A stretch of DNA of 64,000 nucleotides from Bryoerythrophyllum caledonicum (lineage: Eukaryota > Streptophyta > Bryopsida > Pottiales > Pottiaceae): the NCBI GenBank assembly GCA_963971425.1, contig OZ020514.1, positions 16,807,218 to 16,871,217 on the forward strand, read 5' to 3'. The notes beneath the pieces were generated by a model. That model was given only the letters and a program-made list of their open reading frames with translations, ran no database searches and was not told the DNA's origin. The position numbers and the translations under genes are program-made. Shown piece by piece: positions 22,454-35,547 of this stretch (position 1 is its first letter; each line of letters begins with the position of its first letter).

Positions 22454-25400
22454 TCATTCGCTACTGCCATGAACAGAGATGCCACCAGCCTCCAAACAAG
22501 CCATTGCAGCGCTCGCTGCTTCAGGTGGGATACGGTGGGTCATTGGAGGCCCACGCTTATTATGAGAAGGGTAGCGATGCGAGAAGAGAACGATACTACA
22601 GTTCTGAACATCTGGATCCCTGTGCTCACGCTCCCACCGCCTATTCCAGCACTCCTTCCCGATGATCTTCTTAGAATCTTTCTTGGTCGTGAGTGGAACC
22701 CACCATTCAACCTTAAAGTTTCCGTAGGAATCCCCAGGACTGTGGTTGACGCACTCCAGCACCCGACCCATCCACACAGGAACGTAATGCCTAGTGCAAG
22801 GTCGGCAGAGTACAAAATCACCAAGGAGAACATCACGAAATGGATTGAAGGATAATTTCGGACGGCTCATCTCGGGGCCACAGAATGGGTAAGCGTCAGG
22901 CTCATCTTCTGGTGTGACATCCAAGCCGGAAATAATTACATCCGGTTGTGACGCTGCGCGAGCATGATCACGTATCCAGTCTGATTTCGGCCAGAATCCT
23001 TCTTGCAGACAGTCGGGGTTTGGCGGGAGAGGACCGGATATTAGTTGTAAAAGACGCTCCCAATAATCAATGAAAGGTTCCATATCCGCGGCATATCGTT
23101 TGTCTCGAGCCATGCCCGTCCTCCAGATCAATATACTTTGCAATATCGTTCTTGATAAAGGACTGCTTCTCGCTGTTTCCAGTCGCTCTTGCAACCTCCT
23201 TCTCCTTGTTTCGCTTTGATTCGTTGACATGAACGTCACCCCAAACCGGCTTGAAGGGTATTGGTTTTGGATCACCAATCGGAAGGTTCGGATTCCCGAA
23301 TTGATCCGTCGTCTACATCTTCACAGGCTTATCTGAATGCAATATACAAAAAAGTTAGACAAAGACAAGAAAGCAATGAAATGGAAGGAATGAAGGACAA
23401 AAGAAGCACAAAGGTAAAATCTGTCGGCTGGCAGCCGACAAATAAGTAACAAGAACATCGGCAGAAAATGAATGCAAACAGAACGATGACAAAAACAAAT
23501 GAGCCTCACCAGGAAGGAGCCATGATGAATCCGTCGCACTTCTCTTGTATCTCATGACCGGCCATCCCGCATCTTCACCTTCCTCTTCAACGTAAAATTT
23601 GAAAAGGTGTATCTCACCAAGGCCAACAAGCTTATTCTTGCCTTCGTGATGGTAATCAGCAATGTAACTTTTGAAATCAACAACCTCTTGAACAAGTTCA
23701 GGAATAAAGGCTAGTGTCTTCTAAGAGTCCATGAAAGATTTCATGAGGTCAGCTAAGTAGTAAATGTTTTTCCGTTTGATGAATTTTGAAAGGTAACTAA
23801 AATGCGCGTCAATGTCCTCATGAGTGTCGCCGACAATCAAGAATCCCACAGTCACTTCCTTAAAAATTTGTCTGGCTGTGAGAAGCGAACAGAAGGCCAT
23901 GACGAACCTGTTCTTGTTATCCTTTGCAGAGTTATCAAGTTGGAGATACAGTTTCCGAGGAAGCTTAACTTCCTGTTGAGCGAGCGAAGAAACTGGAAGG
24001 GGATCGCCCCTAGCTTCTGGAATCGACGAACTACATCTAGATTTACCGCGGAGTAAAGATTCAAAGAACGAATTCTGAGGTGGACATGTAAAAAACTGCT
24101 TTGACTCACGCACAGGTCGGCGCTCCAATGCCCAAAGAACACGGCAAATGGACGAAATTGTGGAATTGGAGTCCCCAGGCCATAAGGACTTAGAGTAATG
24201 CGCATACGCACCGTCGCCGTGACCGTGAGTAAGCATGCCAGTACATGAAATAGGAATCTGTCCAAGACCTGCGGTCGCTTTCGTAATCCGCTGCATTCTT
24301 GGAATGGCCGTCTTTGAAGTGTCCATCTTGTCGTGAATAATGCAGAGAAACTCAGACCGGTAATTAATGGACTGAGATGTCCATCCGGAGTACACATTAC
24401 GGCAAGCACTTTGGTAGTTGAGATGCCTTGCCCGATCATCATGCAGTGCTTGCCATTCGTCGGACCCGCGAGGATATTTGGCAAGAAACTCAACCAGATA
24501 GTCACACTCGGTACATCTCGAAAAGTTGCTACCCACGGCCTTCACTTCAACGTTCCGAAAAAACTTCCGTTTCAATCGACTAACAGCAGATTGCGAAATC
24601 GGCTTGACACAACATTCAGAGTTCACCGGGAATCGAAAGAGATAGCGATAAAGACTAATGAAGTAGAATTAATGAGATGCAAAAATAGACATGCATCGGC
24701 TGCCAGCCGACACAATGGGATATATGAGCAAGTCAAATGTACAAGTAGTAATAATGTTAAACCATACCAGGTTGGACATATCACGGAGATGATTCCAGTC
24801 CATCGCAGCAGGAAGAACCATCAGAGATGCAACCCTCTTGTTGCCGATGACTCGAAACTCATTTGGCATGTGGTCTGCATTATCGTTGATGATTCTGGAA
24901 ATGGTCCCACGAGCCTGAACAGTCTGAGACCTGGGGCGCAGAATTCCCGCATTTCCATGACCACCATTTACGCGTCCGTTCAATGAATCCGATTTATACT
25001 TGTAGTATGCAGACTTGGAGACGCCATGAATGCGAAACCACGCAACTTCGCAAACGTCGACACCATGCAGAGTTATGAAGGGTTTCCGGAAGCCAGGAAT
25101 ATCGTGGAGCTGGCCTTGAACAGCGTACGCAGTTTCACGCCGTTGCTCAAAGCTTGAGGAGTAGAATTGCTGGCGGATTCTACAAGTGTCCGCCCAAAGA
25201 AAAATCTGACAGCATCGTCTCGAACAACACTTTTTCGAACTAACAAGTTGACAAGAATCTCTGGACTGGAGGCGTCGAAAGTTGGTAACAGAAACATCGC
25301 ACTTCTGCTTAAGCTTCCGTTTCATACCTCTGTATGGATCCTTGGCCACCTCCTCAAGCCCGTCACCTTTACATGTGGCTTGATTGTGCTCAGAGCAGTA

Positions 25401-26570
25401 GATGAGGCACTCTGACAGCAGTGGACCACCTTCAAGGCGCGTGTGCGAAATCTTCCAGTACAGCGTTGTCATCTGAAGATTCTCATGCTCAGAAACAAAG
25501 AGTACGCCAACGTCAGTGTCACCCAAAACATCCACATCACATGCTTCATGCGGGAGACAAACTTGAATCATCGCCCGCCCAACTAAAGCGAGATTATTGT
25601 CGAGCAAATGGCAGTACTTGTTCCTCCATTGTGGTCGATCCGGATACTGAAATTGATCACAATTGACCCCTGAAGGGAAGGTTGCTTCAATCGGTGGTTG
25701 ATCAGTTGAACGTCGGCTGCCAGTCGACGGAACGTCCTCATATCGCTCTCGACATGCTTCGGAGTTGCTTCCCGAATCCACATTGAGTCCTGTGGACACT
25801 TGAAAAGTGCTGTCATCATAGATCCTGTCCCTGCGATCGTCGTCATCCGAAGCACCTGACATCTCACTCACTGAATATTCATCAGGTGAGGAGTATCCAG
25901 TGTCGTCACCGACACGCATGGGGCGAACTCGATAGCCACTCCAGAGAACAAGGTTACCCACCGTGTCACCAAGCGTGATCACCTCAGGGAGCTCACAGTA
26001 TGCGGTATGAGTGAGGAACTTAACATTTACTATCTGGACTCGGACAACCAGAAAAAAACTGTGAGGAATTAGGAACCCTTCCCACGATCCCTTTGGTGAG
26101 CACTCGTCGATTAGTCCAATGCGTGCACAACAGTTGTGACCCATGACATCAACAAGGAGGGCAACCTTCATTCCGTCACGAAGGTTCAGAAACGACAGAA
26201 CTGGTTTGATATCCTCAACGGGTTGCAATATGGATTCCGGTTGATCCTCATTGAGTTCGTCGATGACAACGAATGGACGTAGGTCAGCTGCATCCCAATC
26301 GATTGACCGGCCAGAGCATTCGCGAAGCATGGATAGTCCATCAATTGGGAACGGAATGGGCATTTCCATCGAATCGGAAACATCGATTACCTTGACACGA
26401 ATAATCCATGGATCCCTCAGAATGATTTTTTGAACAACTGCACGTTGAGCATAATAGAGACCTGAGTGAGTTAGGGCGACTTGAACACCTTTGCGTGGCT
26501 TCCATCGACCTGATTTTCCGTTCTTCATAAACGATAAAATGGGTCCACAGTCCATGATCCAGAATGCCAA
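22454..26570 (-). CDS. DUF7869-type transposase candidate, spliced
   Basis: Exons by eye: 26570-24763, 24654-23510, 23332 to about 22454. Introns 24762-24655 and 23509-23333 each contain one palindrome. The first exon starts directly after CAG (26571), so a 5' exon lies upstream. Its end holds a Cys-rich cluster (KCCSRRCCQ), then VCEVAWFRIHGVSKSAYY and a GGHGNAG segment. The second exon has CTECD, a HDKMD motif, LQLDNSAKDNKN and VGFLIVGDTHEDIDAHFS, the conserved core of DUF7869, thought to be a DDE/RNase H-like nuclease. The last part has FVLCRPCTR and VPVWMGRVLE, a BAH-like module often at the C-terminus of these proteins. Breaks: TAG at 23721-23723 and a frame change near 23080. It is the best candidate for the enzyme that moves the element. 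Confidence 0.7.
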
Positions 26571-27830
26571 CTGGGCTTCGTCGGCTGGGAGCCGACAAAA
26601 TTTGTCGAAGATATAAACCCATGGATCCAGCTCGAGAACGGCTCACAAATAGGGAGTGTGTGAATGCATGTGTCACATAGTCAAAGCTGATGCATTAGGT
26701 TTTTGGATTAGGGTTCAAGATTAGGGTTTCGAGTTTTGGGTGAACTTCCAAAGGATTTCAGTGCTTTTGCATGAGACTTGGGAATCTGTGATTCGGAAAG
26801 AGCATGTGCGTGATTTCTTGGAATGCAGATACAAACTGGGAAGGTGCACTTTTGTACACACATTCGGTTTCCAGTGTTTAGGGTATCAAGACTTCAGGTA
26901 GTCAGCTGATCAACGCAGAATCAGCATTAAGGTGAGGCAACAAGGTCGACTTACACAGTATCAAATTGCATCTCAAAATCTAGAAAGCTACAGGACAATA
27001 CACTAATTTTACTGAACATGGAATCTGAGCTCTAACCGGAGAAAGCATTGAACTTAATTGAACCAGACATGATCGCCTACACCATAAATGAACGCCTACT
27101 TCCAGAAAGTGCTTGTCATCGCGCAACAGGTAGAATGCTTGAATGCTAAATACAGCCAGTGCAGAAAAGTGCAAAGCGGACGATCTAAGCTGAGATAATA
27201 ACTATACTACACGAAAGCGTGTGAGAGCAGGTGCAATAAAGAGAAGCAGACGAGAAATGACAGAGGATACGGAGTAGATGCGTTGATATCCCTCTCTCAA
27301 CTGAACAATCTGCTCGAAAGTCGATTTCGAAATTTCGCGCCAGAAACACCTTCGTGGATTCGCGCCCAGAAATTTGCGCGCATTCATTCTTGGACTTCAA
27401 ATTCAAATTCGAATGGAATCGAATGTGAAATTTCAACACGAAACTTCCTTGCGAAATTCGAAAAGATTTTTTCAGAGAATCAAAAACAAAATATAAATGA
27501 CGAGGAAGAATGAGTCGAATCTGAAAGCCAAACTAAAAAGAAATTTCAAAAAATCAAAGAATATATAAAAGAGACATTTAAGAAAATCTAAATTAGAATA
27601 TTAAAAAGAAAGTTACATCAGATCAAAAAAATGACAAGTAAATCTGAATATTGGAAAATTATAAAATAAATTTAAATGAAATTGAAAATGCCAACTGTAA
27701 ATCTAGCCGGTTGGATGAAAACTGATAGACTACTGAGACTATCAGACAATCAGACTACCGAGACGCTTCGATGGCCTTTCGATTAAGGACGAAAGTTGAT
27801 CGAACGGTCGTGGCGTTTAGATTTGAGGAC
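26571..27830. promoter_or_regulatory. Divergent intergenic region of the giant element
   Basis: This separates the leftward and rightward gene sets and should carry both promoters and the missing 5' exon of the transposase gene. Around 26700-26735 there are two TTAGGGTT words (telo-box-like), a motif found in plant promoters. A palindrome copy stands at 26580-26596, 9 bp before the acceptor of the first transposase exon. The stretch 27430-27700 is AT-rich and lacks coding character. Confidence 0.45.
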
Positions 27831-27831
27831 G

Positions 27832-27838
27832 TATAAAA
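27832..27838 (+). promoter_or_regulatory. TATA box of the rightward gene set
   Basis: TATAAAA follows a GC-richer stretch and precedes the proposed first ATG (28084) by about 250 bp. It is the only clear TATA box in the right position for rightward transcription. Confidence 0.5.
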
Positions 27839-28083
27839 GGTCAGGCTTCCACCAAACCGGGTCATTTGCAATCTACTCTTCCTGGTTTAGTTAAGCAGCT
27901 TCAGGAATAGGTTGTGAGACTTTTCCTTGTTTAGGACTGAATCTGTCCGCGGCCAGCCGATGTAGGGATTCCGGAAGTTGAAGAAAGCAATGGAGGAGCA
28001 CCCACCAGGCGGAACGAGGCGGAGGAGCTTGAGCGCTAGAGTCAAAGTGACCAGCTGACGGGTTTTTTCCAGCAGCCGACAAA

Positions 28084-28945
28084 ATGACGTGAGTCGATAG
28101 GTATAAGTCTCTTTCACCGTCGGGTGCCAGCCGACGGCAAGCTGTATATATTTTGGATTTTTCAATTCTTAGTTCCATTGAATGAAGTAATGCTATATAT
28201 TGTAGCAATTGTGCTCTGTTCCAATGGTAATCTTTAGTGTCGGGTGCCAGCCGACGACGTTCTACTCGAATGTGGCTCACGAGAAATGCTCGCTATTTTG
28301 TTGCGCAGGTTGAGTAAGCTGAAGTGGCTGTTTGGGCCTTCTATTAGTGAGGACGAGGCAGTCTGGCTCGATAATCAAGTTCCAAATGCCACATTTGAGG
28401 CTCGTCCTGAATTGACCAAATGGGGCATTACCTGGACACTAGGGGAGGTGACTGAAATGGGAATCAACGGGAAGCACTTGGGCAAGAGTTTTCTTGGTAG
28501 AAACCTTGTCGCCGTGATGGATATTATGGAAGATCCTGAGGACGACAACTATATTCGACTCCTACTAAAGGTGAAGGTTCGAGTTGCCAACAACGATCCT
28601 GAGTCCTATGCTGTTCGAATTCGCTGGGCCCTCTGCTCACAGGAGCTCTGCACGTCAGCACAAGAGGTGGGCATGCAATTTACCGACTTGCACCCAGAGA
28701 GCCGCGTGGAATTGGTCGAATGCTTTAAGCAGGCGAAGGACCAGAGAGTGACACTCAATGGCGGATCTGAGGGAAATGGCAGACGTAAAGCTGCAAAGAA
28801 GCCTAGGGCCTCAAAAAAGGCTAGCAGTTCTACGCTGACTATTGTTGTTGTGGCACCTGATCCGGCTCCAAAGAAGCGGGCGTCGAAGAAAACTCCAAAG
28901 GAGAAGACGGTGGCCGAAGCGTTGGTATGTCTGAACAACCTCTAA
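28084..28945 (+). CDS. Basic-tailed protein, first rightward gene
   Basis: The proposed start is ATG 28084, with a donor AC|GTGAGT at 28089 and acceptor GCGCAG at 28307. The intron carries two palindromes (28119, 28239) and splicing restores phase. The product of about 215 residues has a globular N-terminal 140 residues without a family I recognise. A Lys/Ser/Pro tail follows with repeated KKPRASKKA-like and KKRASKK-like units, which looks like a nuclear, DNA-binding tail. The stop is at 28943-28945. A donor-like GTATGT at 28925 and the open frame just downstream suggest it may instead continue into the next gene through a very short intron (34 nt, ending 28958) or a frame slip. Confidence 0.5.
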
Positions 28946-31900
28946 TACCAATAGTAAGGAGGTCGAAGAGATGTACAACACGGTCGAGAAAGGATTAGGG
29001 CGTTGTTATCCGTTTGGGCAGCAGTTTCTGCCAGTAAAGATTCATTCGTCAAAGATCCACCTTGCGCCCCATGGAATGGTCTACCGTGAAATCGTCGAAA
29101 GGCGCCTCGACCAGCTTCGAATCATCTACATAGCTGTTGGTCCTTGGCGGGCAAAACCGCCACTATACTGCGTTTCTCTGCGTGCTCCACCAGGTTCTGC
29201 TCAAGATGGCAAGGAGTTAAAAGGTATGGAACTTCTTCGCAGGAGCGTGCCGAAAATGATGGAGGACCAAGTTCATTTCGGCGGTCAGACGTACAAGTGG
29301 TATGATGAACCAAATTGTCATTGGTTCATCATTGGTGGGCAACACACATATACTGTGTGTAAGGAGCTCGGAGAGATGGACGACCCCGAATTGTCGAGAG
29401 CTAAGTATTTCATGGAGTGGGACATTATCGTACTCTGGTCGAATACTCAAGACGACCTGGTGAAAATTTCGAATCTCCTGAACGTTGATGTTGCCGAGAA
29501 GAAAGCGGAAGAAACCTACGTTCCGCAGCTTCGTAGAATGAGGGAGAGGTGGATTGAGCTTGGTCGCGTTGACAAGCTTCAAGACCATGCTGCCTGGAAG
29601 GTACTTTTAGTGCTCACTTGTTTGTTCATGCTCCTCTTGTTGTTTGGCTTCAGTGTATCTGACCGTCGGCTGGCAGCCGACGCCCTTACATGTGTTGGAA
29701 CCTGACTCTATTCATCGTGATTGTTGCAGGATTTTTGCAAGAATCACCTCACTGTGATTATGAGTAAGGCTAAAGACGTGGAGACCCTAAAGCTACCCGT
29801 TGTTTTCGTTCCTGATGATCTCTACAACAAGTGGCAAGTGGTTTTCACCGCTTGGCAGATGGGTCAATTAATTGGGGAGAATGGTCAACCTCCTCTTCAG
29901 ATTCCACGAATGCCGCAGCGGGAGATCATGCACACGGACCTTTCGTACCTCGTCAACCTGCGTGATGAGGACTCCATGAAGTTGGCTGAGGCGATTCTGG
30001 ATAAGAAGGTGTATATTAAGGTGAACGCAGGAAAGGAGAAAGGGGCTATTGGTGTGTCGATGAAGTCGTGGGTAAAGGATGTAAAGATGAACTACATCAT
30101 CAAAAACGAATTGATGTTGAAATACCGCGATTATCCACTGAAGAAGCCTGGAGAGTCCGCATATGTCCCTTGGGCGTATGAGCAGTTTACGTTGCTTGCC
30201 GCTGAGAAGGGTATCAACGATGAAACCCTTCATAACATCCGACGCGAATTGGAGCAGTCTGATGCTGGCTCAACATTCTTGAAAGGGAGGAACAACGGGA
30301 TTACTCCAACGACCAACGAGGCCCCGCCTGAGTTCTGGTCGGCAGTAAAGAAGTACGCCGTTCTTTGTGATGAGGATCTGGTTGATGAGTTTGCTATTCG
30401 CTTTGATGTTCGTGTTGCGAAGGGGCTTGTCAAACTGGTGAAGAAGATTGACGACAAAGGAGACGTGCAACTCGAGAAGGGAGCTCGCGAGATGTTCGTT
30501 GTATTTGGATTTGACGAAGCCCGGGAATCGATCTTTATAGGCAGAGACAGGCTCAAAGCAGTTGTGCAGAGGGTGCTGCGAGTGAGTGATGATGAACAGT
30601 TTGAGATTTTCGCTCCTACAATTCTTATTACCGACGACAACTCCAGTTTCCAAATCGAGTCGGAATGTCGCAGTTCGACAGGAGTATGTGCCGTCCACAC
30701 AATTCGCTACCTCTCTGACAGTAGCCGGAAGTTCAAGGTGTTGGCCATGCACGACAGACCTCTGGCTAACGTCGGAATCCTCTACAACAAACCTAGTGAT
30801 GAGCGTGAAAGATTCACCCAGTTCAAGAAGGTGACGGGACTGACAAAGCCTCTTAATCCTGTCTATGACGACGCTGCTTCGCCCTCGTCCGAGAGCTGGT
30901 GTGGAGATGTGTGCAATCCATGCATGGGTTTGCTCACCGCAATATTGAGTCCCACCTTAGCGGTGAAGGAATCAAACCTGACAGTCTTCAATGCCTGGGG
31001 TGGTGGGAATGTCAGAGCCTTGGCCTTGGTTGGTTTCCTTAACCCTTGTCGTGCTTGCTCTTTTTTTTGTCCTGCATTTACCAATACTTGTCATTGCATG
31101 TCGTCGGCTGGCAGCCGACAGTTTTTTGCAGCGGGTTTCTGACTTATCTTCTTGTATTTTTTCTCAGTGGGCGAAAGCAACTGTGATTGAGTTTGTGCGC
31201 GAGGAAGCTGACATTGCTGTCGCAAAGGAGCGCGTTAAGAACATGTCGTTTCTCCCGCAGCCGTCTGGTGTTTCTAATCGAATCACCTGGCCTCACCCGT
31301 CGGATTTGACATTTGTTGTTACCCAGCTTGGAGAGACTTCTGAGCCACCGCCAAAGGTTGTGGAAGACGATGAATTTTCTCGTCTTGCTCGGAAGGTTGT
31401 GGATGAGTTTGTGGTTCAATCTATCCAAGCATCCATGTCACGGAATTCGTTGGATGTGTATGATTTATCGGACGACGAGACTTCTGATCGTGATGTCGGG
31501 ATAAATGAAGAGAAGACCAATCTTGACCATCTGATTACCCATATCATCCAAGGACCTCAGTCATCCATGCCGGTTGTTTTGCCTACAATAGTGGAAGAGT
31601 CGATGCCTTCCGGGTCTGTGGTCATCAATTTGGCCGAGCAACCGCAAGTCGAAACAGTTGTCTGGACTGGCGTCTCATCTGTAGCGGGTACTAATGCAAA
31701 GACTGTCCATCCTCCGAATCTCACAACGGACCCTGCTACCCGAAGATCGATTACTCGAGATTCTCGAATTGTCCCGGCGGGACCTAAGAATGAAGTTCCC
31801 GTAATTTCAACGGGTACTGGCGTCCCTCTTTGAAGCCCTAAAGCAAAGAAGGCAAAGACTACTAGCAAAACTTCAGGGAAGAAGCGGGCGACGTCACCAT

Positions 31901-32050
31901 CGGCAAAGACGAAGGGTTCTACTGCAAAGCGTGGTTCAAGAAGCAATTCTTCTTCCAGACCGAACACCCCAATGACCCCCGATGGCGAAGATCTCCCAAA
32001 CGAGTCCCTGTCTCCTGTCGTAGATCGCGCAAGCAATCCATTTGGAGGTT
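28935..32050 (+). CDS. Large unknown protein of the giant element
   Basis: Exons: about 28935-29600, 29730-31010, 31168-32047. The two introns (29601-29729 and 31011-31167) keep phase and each holds one perfect palindrome (29665, 31103). The first exon contains a GGQHTYTVCKEL segment, recalling the GGxHR motif of ParB/Srx-like domains. That likeness is weak. The second exon is a long globular part with no family I know. The third becomes acidic, then ends in a Lys/Ser-rich tail. A TGA at 31831-31833 interrupts the tail while the frame runs on to 32050, where a donor-like GAG|GTTAGT at 32048 could splice to the first HAD-like domain at 32321. One long protein or several are both possible. Confidence 0.5.
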
Positions 32051-32320
32051 AGTTTTATAGTAAGCTTACTATAGGTTCAGAATTTAGTGACCTAGCGTGC
32101 AACTAATTTTCTGAAATATTTATAAACCCATCACGATTCTGTGCTGGGGTACACTGCTAATTTTATGTTTGATTTTCTGAATCATTCTCTGACCTTTTCT
32201 AAACTTCTGAGTCGGTTCGTCGGCTGGCAGCCGACCAGGGATCTAATGTCCTTTAATGGTCTTTCTTTAAATCAACTGATCAGGGGACTAGTACTCCTGT
32301 ACTTGCTGCTTCTGGTGCAG

Positions 32321-33254
32321 TGGAGCAGGTTGGTGCTGATCGAGAATCCGAAGCGTTTGAACACATGGTTCAGGTGGGTTTGACACCCCTTAAAGATTAC
32401 TTCCTTGTATTTGAATTGAATGGTTTGGTTCTCACGCATGGCGCTGACCGTGTTACAAAGTTCCGGCCTCACATCCAAGAATTTCTCAAGTACTGTGTTG
32501 ATAATTTTACTGTTGTGATTTGGAGTTCTGAAAGTCCGGCTGGAGTGGGGACTCTTCTTAACGACCTGCAAGATCAGTTCAAAGTCATTCTTCAAAGAAT
32601 CAAACATGTCTTCGATAATACCCTTTGCGACGTAGCTCGGTATTCTATCGATGGCAAGAAGTTCTACCTCAAGAGGCTATCAACATTATTTCTTAGTTAT
32701 GGGGATTTGATAGGAAAAGGAGCCAATAGCGCCAACACCCTCCTGATTGACGTTCATCCGTACTCGAACGTCAAGAATTCTCCATATAACGCCATTCATC
32801 CCATACCCTACACTCTCACTTCAACTGGACTGCCAAAGAGAGTAGGCAAGCCCTCTCGGTGATAACTTCCTTTCTGAGTGCGATGAAGGAAGTGGGCTGG
32901 ACTGTACCCTTGTACACCTCAACTGTGGACCACCTTATCCTGGTGAAGAAGTTGGCCTTGCCATTTCAAAGTGACAAGCATCGTCGTCCTCGTCCTCAAG
33001 TTGCGAATCCGGAGTTGAATGATGGGCTCTCAGCCCGTGTAGACATGGTCTTGCCTGATGCTGCCGTCGTCTCTGATGTGCCTTTCGGCCGCAGGGTGAC
33101 CTTTCTTGAACCTAAGCCTGTCGACCCTTATAAGACTCGGCTGGTAGCCGTCCCGGGGAACCCTCGGTTGCTTCCTGGAGAACCCGAATGGGAGCAGTTT
33201 GTTTGGTCCTTTCCAAGCGAGAAGCGTCCAAGGTCACTTCCAAGTAGACGTTAG
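32321..33254 (+). CDS. FCP1/HAD-like domain 1, catalytic Asp lost
   Basis: The acceptor GGTGCAG at 32320 restores phase from the donor at 32048; the intron holds a palindrome at 32219. The fold is recognised from FRPHIQEFLKYC, TVVIWSSESP, a later TLLIDVHPYSN and NSPYNAIHP, the order seen in FCP1/SCP phosphatases that act on the RNA polymerase II tail. In motif I the two aspartates of DxDx(T/V) are replaced (FELNGLV), and the second Asp of the late DD pair is Val, so phosphatase activity is unlikely. A one-base shift near 32850 separates the domain from its C-terminal part (32859-33254). The stop is at 33252, 9 bp before a palindrome; a polyadenylation-like AATAAA lies at 33381. Confidence 0.6.
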
Positions 33255-33465
33255 ATCAATCCGTCGGCTCCCAGCCGACGCTTAAATTCATTACATTTCT
33301 TTTCATGACATTCGTCATGACTATGAAATTATATTTTTTGTTCGCACATAGATATTATCTTTGTGTGAATGTTTACCCCTAATAAACATTGATTGTAATT
33401 ATCTCAAGTTCCTATCTACTTGATGGGTTCTTAATTCATGCATCGTCATCCATTCATTTCTTCAG

Positions 33466-34179
33466 GTTGACTCTGGAGTTGGCGACGCAAGTGAGTGGTC
33501 TTTATCGCTCCGCGCCGGACCATCTGAGAAGGTCAATAAGTACTTCCTTGTCTTATCCTTGAACAATCTCTTAATGGCGCAAGGTGTTGGAGCCGACAGG
33601 AAATGACATACCATCTTTCGGCCGATGCTGAAAGAGTTTCTCGAGTTCTGTGTTTCCAACTTCACTGTGGCAGTTTGGAGTGACCAATCCAGCTCTTTTC
33701 TGAAGTTACAAATGATAGCTCTCGAGGGACAGTGTAGCATCGTTAGAGAAATTAGACATCGTTTCCACAACAGTTTCTGCGACACAGCGGCGACATCGTT
33801 CAACGGTCGGACTCTATATGTTCGAAGGCTTTCTACTTTGTTTTTGCATCCGTCCGGCCTGTTAGGCACTGGAGCAAATAGCCTAAACACTCTTCTTCTC
33901 GACTGCTGTCGTTTTGCTAATGTTCGGAACAGTCCCCTCAATGTCATGCATCCCCTGACGTTCGATCTGACTTCGAAGGAGACCCTGAAGAATGCCGTTC
34001 TTCCTACTGTTGTTCAGTTCCTTTCCGGTTTGGTTTCTTCGGGATTGCATGTTCCTGAGTATGTTTGTGAGAAAATCGATTCGACCGGATATCCTAGACT
34101 CTGGCCCGATGACCCAAAGTGGGCGGAATACGTCGAAGCTTATCCCAGCTCGATGCGTCTTAGTATTTCTTCCTCTTAG
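33466..34179 (+). CDS. FCP1/HAD-like domain 2, catalytic Asp lost
   Basis: The exon begins after TTCTTCAG (33465). Motif I reads LSLNNLL, again without aspartates; FRPMLKEFLEFC, VAVWSDQ, TLLLDCCRFAN and NSPLNVMHP follow. A TGA at 33604-33606 interrupts the frame between motif I and the next helix. The C-terminal part resembles that of domain 1 (YPRLWPDDPKW against NPRLLPGEPEW), showing tandem duplication of the whole unit. The stop at 34177 is followed 10 bp later by a palindrome (34189) and then AATAAA at 34266. These could be a 3' end or lie in an intron leading to domain 3. Confidence 0.55.
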
Positions 34180-34347
34180 GATTGTAGCATCGGTTGGCAG
34201 CCGACGCCCTCGAATGTTCATTTTGTCAGACCTTTCTTGACTTGCTGTAAATACAATTTTTTGGTAATAAAGCTCTTTTGTTTTTTGAACAATCATTTGT
34301 GATTGGTGCCTCACTGAATCTATGCATGTCTGCTTTATTGACTTCAG

Positions 34348-35547
34348 ATGCAAAATTTATTCCTTGAAGTCAGAGTTCCTGGGGATATTTCGCACCAATT
34401 TGCAGTTGCGACTGATCTAGGAGACGTTGACTTGACGGATATCTCCCCGCGCTTCAGCCGCTTTCACTCACTTTTGGGAGATTACGAGAGACTGGAGCAT
34501 CAAGAATTACCAGTTGCGGCAAGCGGTCTTGGATTTCATGTCGATTCTGGCCAATGTTCACTTCAGCGTGTCGGGGAGCCTGCAGTTGTAATCAAACCTG
34601 CTGTCGTAGTTGAGATCGTGTCACCGATGCGTCCTGGGAATGTCGCTGTCACTTCTGGCTCCACCCGCTGTCACATCGAGGTGGTAGACACCGACGATTT
34701 AGTTTCGGATGGTGCTTGTCCTATCGGTGTCAATGTCGTCGGCTCCCAGCCGACACCTTCGTCTGCTTCAGTTCCAACAGCCGACCTCAGCTCCGATTTG
34801 GTTCACAGGAACATTCAGGTGGGTCCTCCAAGCTACTACCTCGTCCTTGAACTAAGGAGGCTTCTCTTCGCCGAAAGTTTTGTTTGTCGTGGCAATGCTA
34901 AGAAGAAGAGCTTTTATCAGAAATCCAAGCCTGGGCTTCGAGAGTTCCTTGCTTTTTGCCAGTCGTCCTTTTCGTTGGCCTTTTGGTCAACCGATAATTC
35001 CAGAGCAATCCATCGACACATGGATCACTTGTTCGAAGTTTTCCCTGACTTGCGAAAGAACACAAAAGTGTTGGGCACTACCTACTGTGATTCCTCTGTG
35101 GCCAAGAATCCCTCGACTTTAGCTGCGCCACTGCTGAAGAGGTTAGCCCGAATGTTTTTTGATAGACGCTTTTTAATCGGGCTTGATGCAAATGAGCGGA
35201 ACACGCTTCTCATTGATCCCTTTCCTCTCCAAAATATCCTCAATAGCCCCTATAATGCTGTTCATCCTTCTCTATTTAAGTATAATATTCCGGAGATCTT
35301 AGTTCCCAGGATGTAGCCTTATCTATTGAGTGCGTTAGTTCCTTTTCTCTCGGGACTTTTGAAGTCTCGAGTCAATGTTCAGGAGTACTGCCATGCAAAT
35401 TGGGAATTTGGAACTTCTCGACTTTACCCTGGGTCGTTTCAGCATCAAAAGTACAGGGAGGTCATCTATCCCGAGGCCTTGGGTTTCGACGCTCCATACT
35501 GTCCCGATGAATTGGAATCGAAGCTGTTAATAACCTACTCGAACTAA
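34348..35547 (+). CDS. FCP1/HAD-like domain 3 with long N-terminal linker
   Basis: The exon starts with ATG directly after TTGACTTCAG (34347). About 150 residues of linker without recognisable fold come first, with an in-frame palindrome at 34738 coding VVGSQPT. The HAD-like part follows: motif I is LELRRLL (aspartates lost), then LREFLAFC, LAFWSTDN, TLLIDPFPLQN and NSPYNAVHP. A TAG at 35314-35316 interrupts the frame, which continues to 35547. The next intron-like stretch has a palindrome at 35760. Confidence 0.55.

Noticed and set aside
32859..33254. Independent gene after HAD-like domain 1
   Set aside because: Its end matches the C-terminal part of HAD-like domain 2, so it is the shifted remainder of domain 1.
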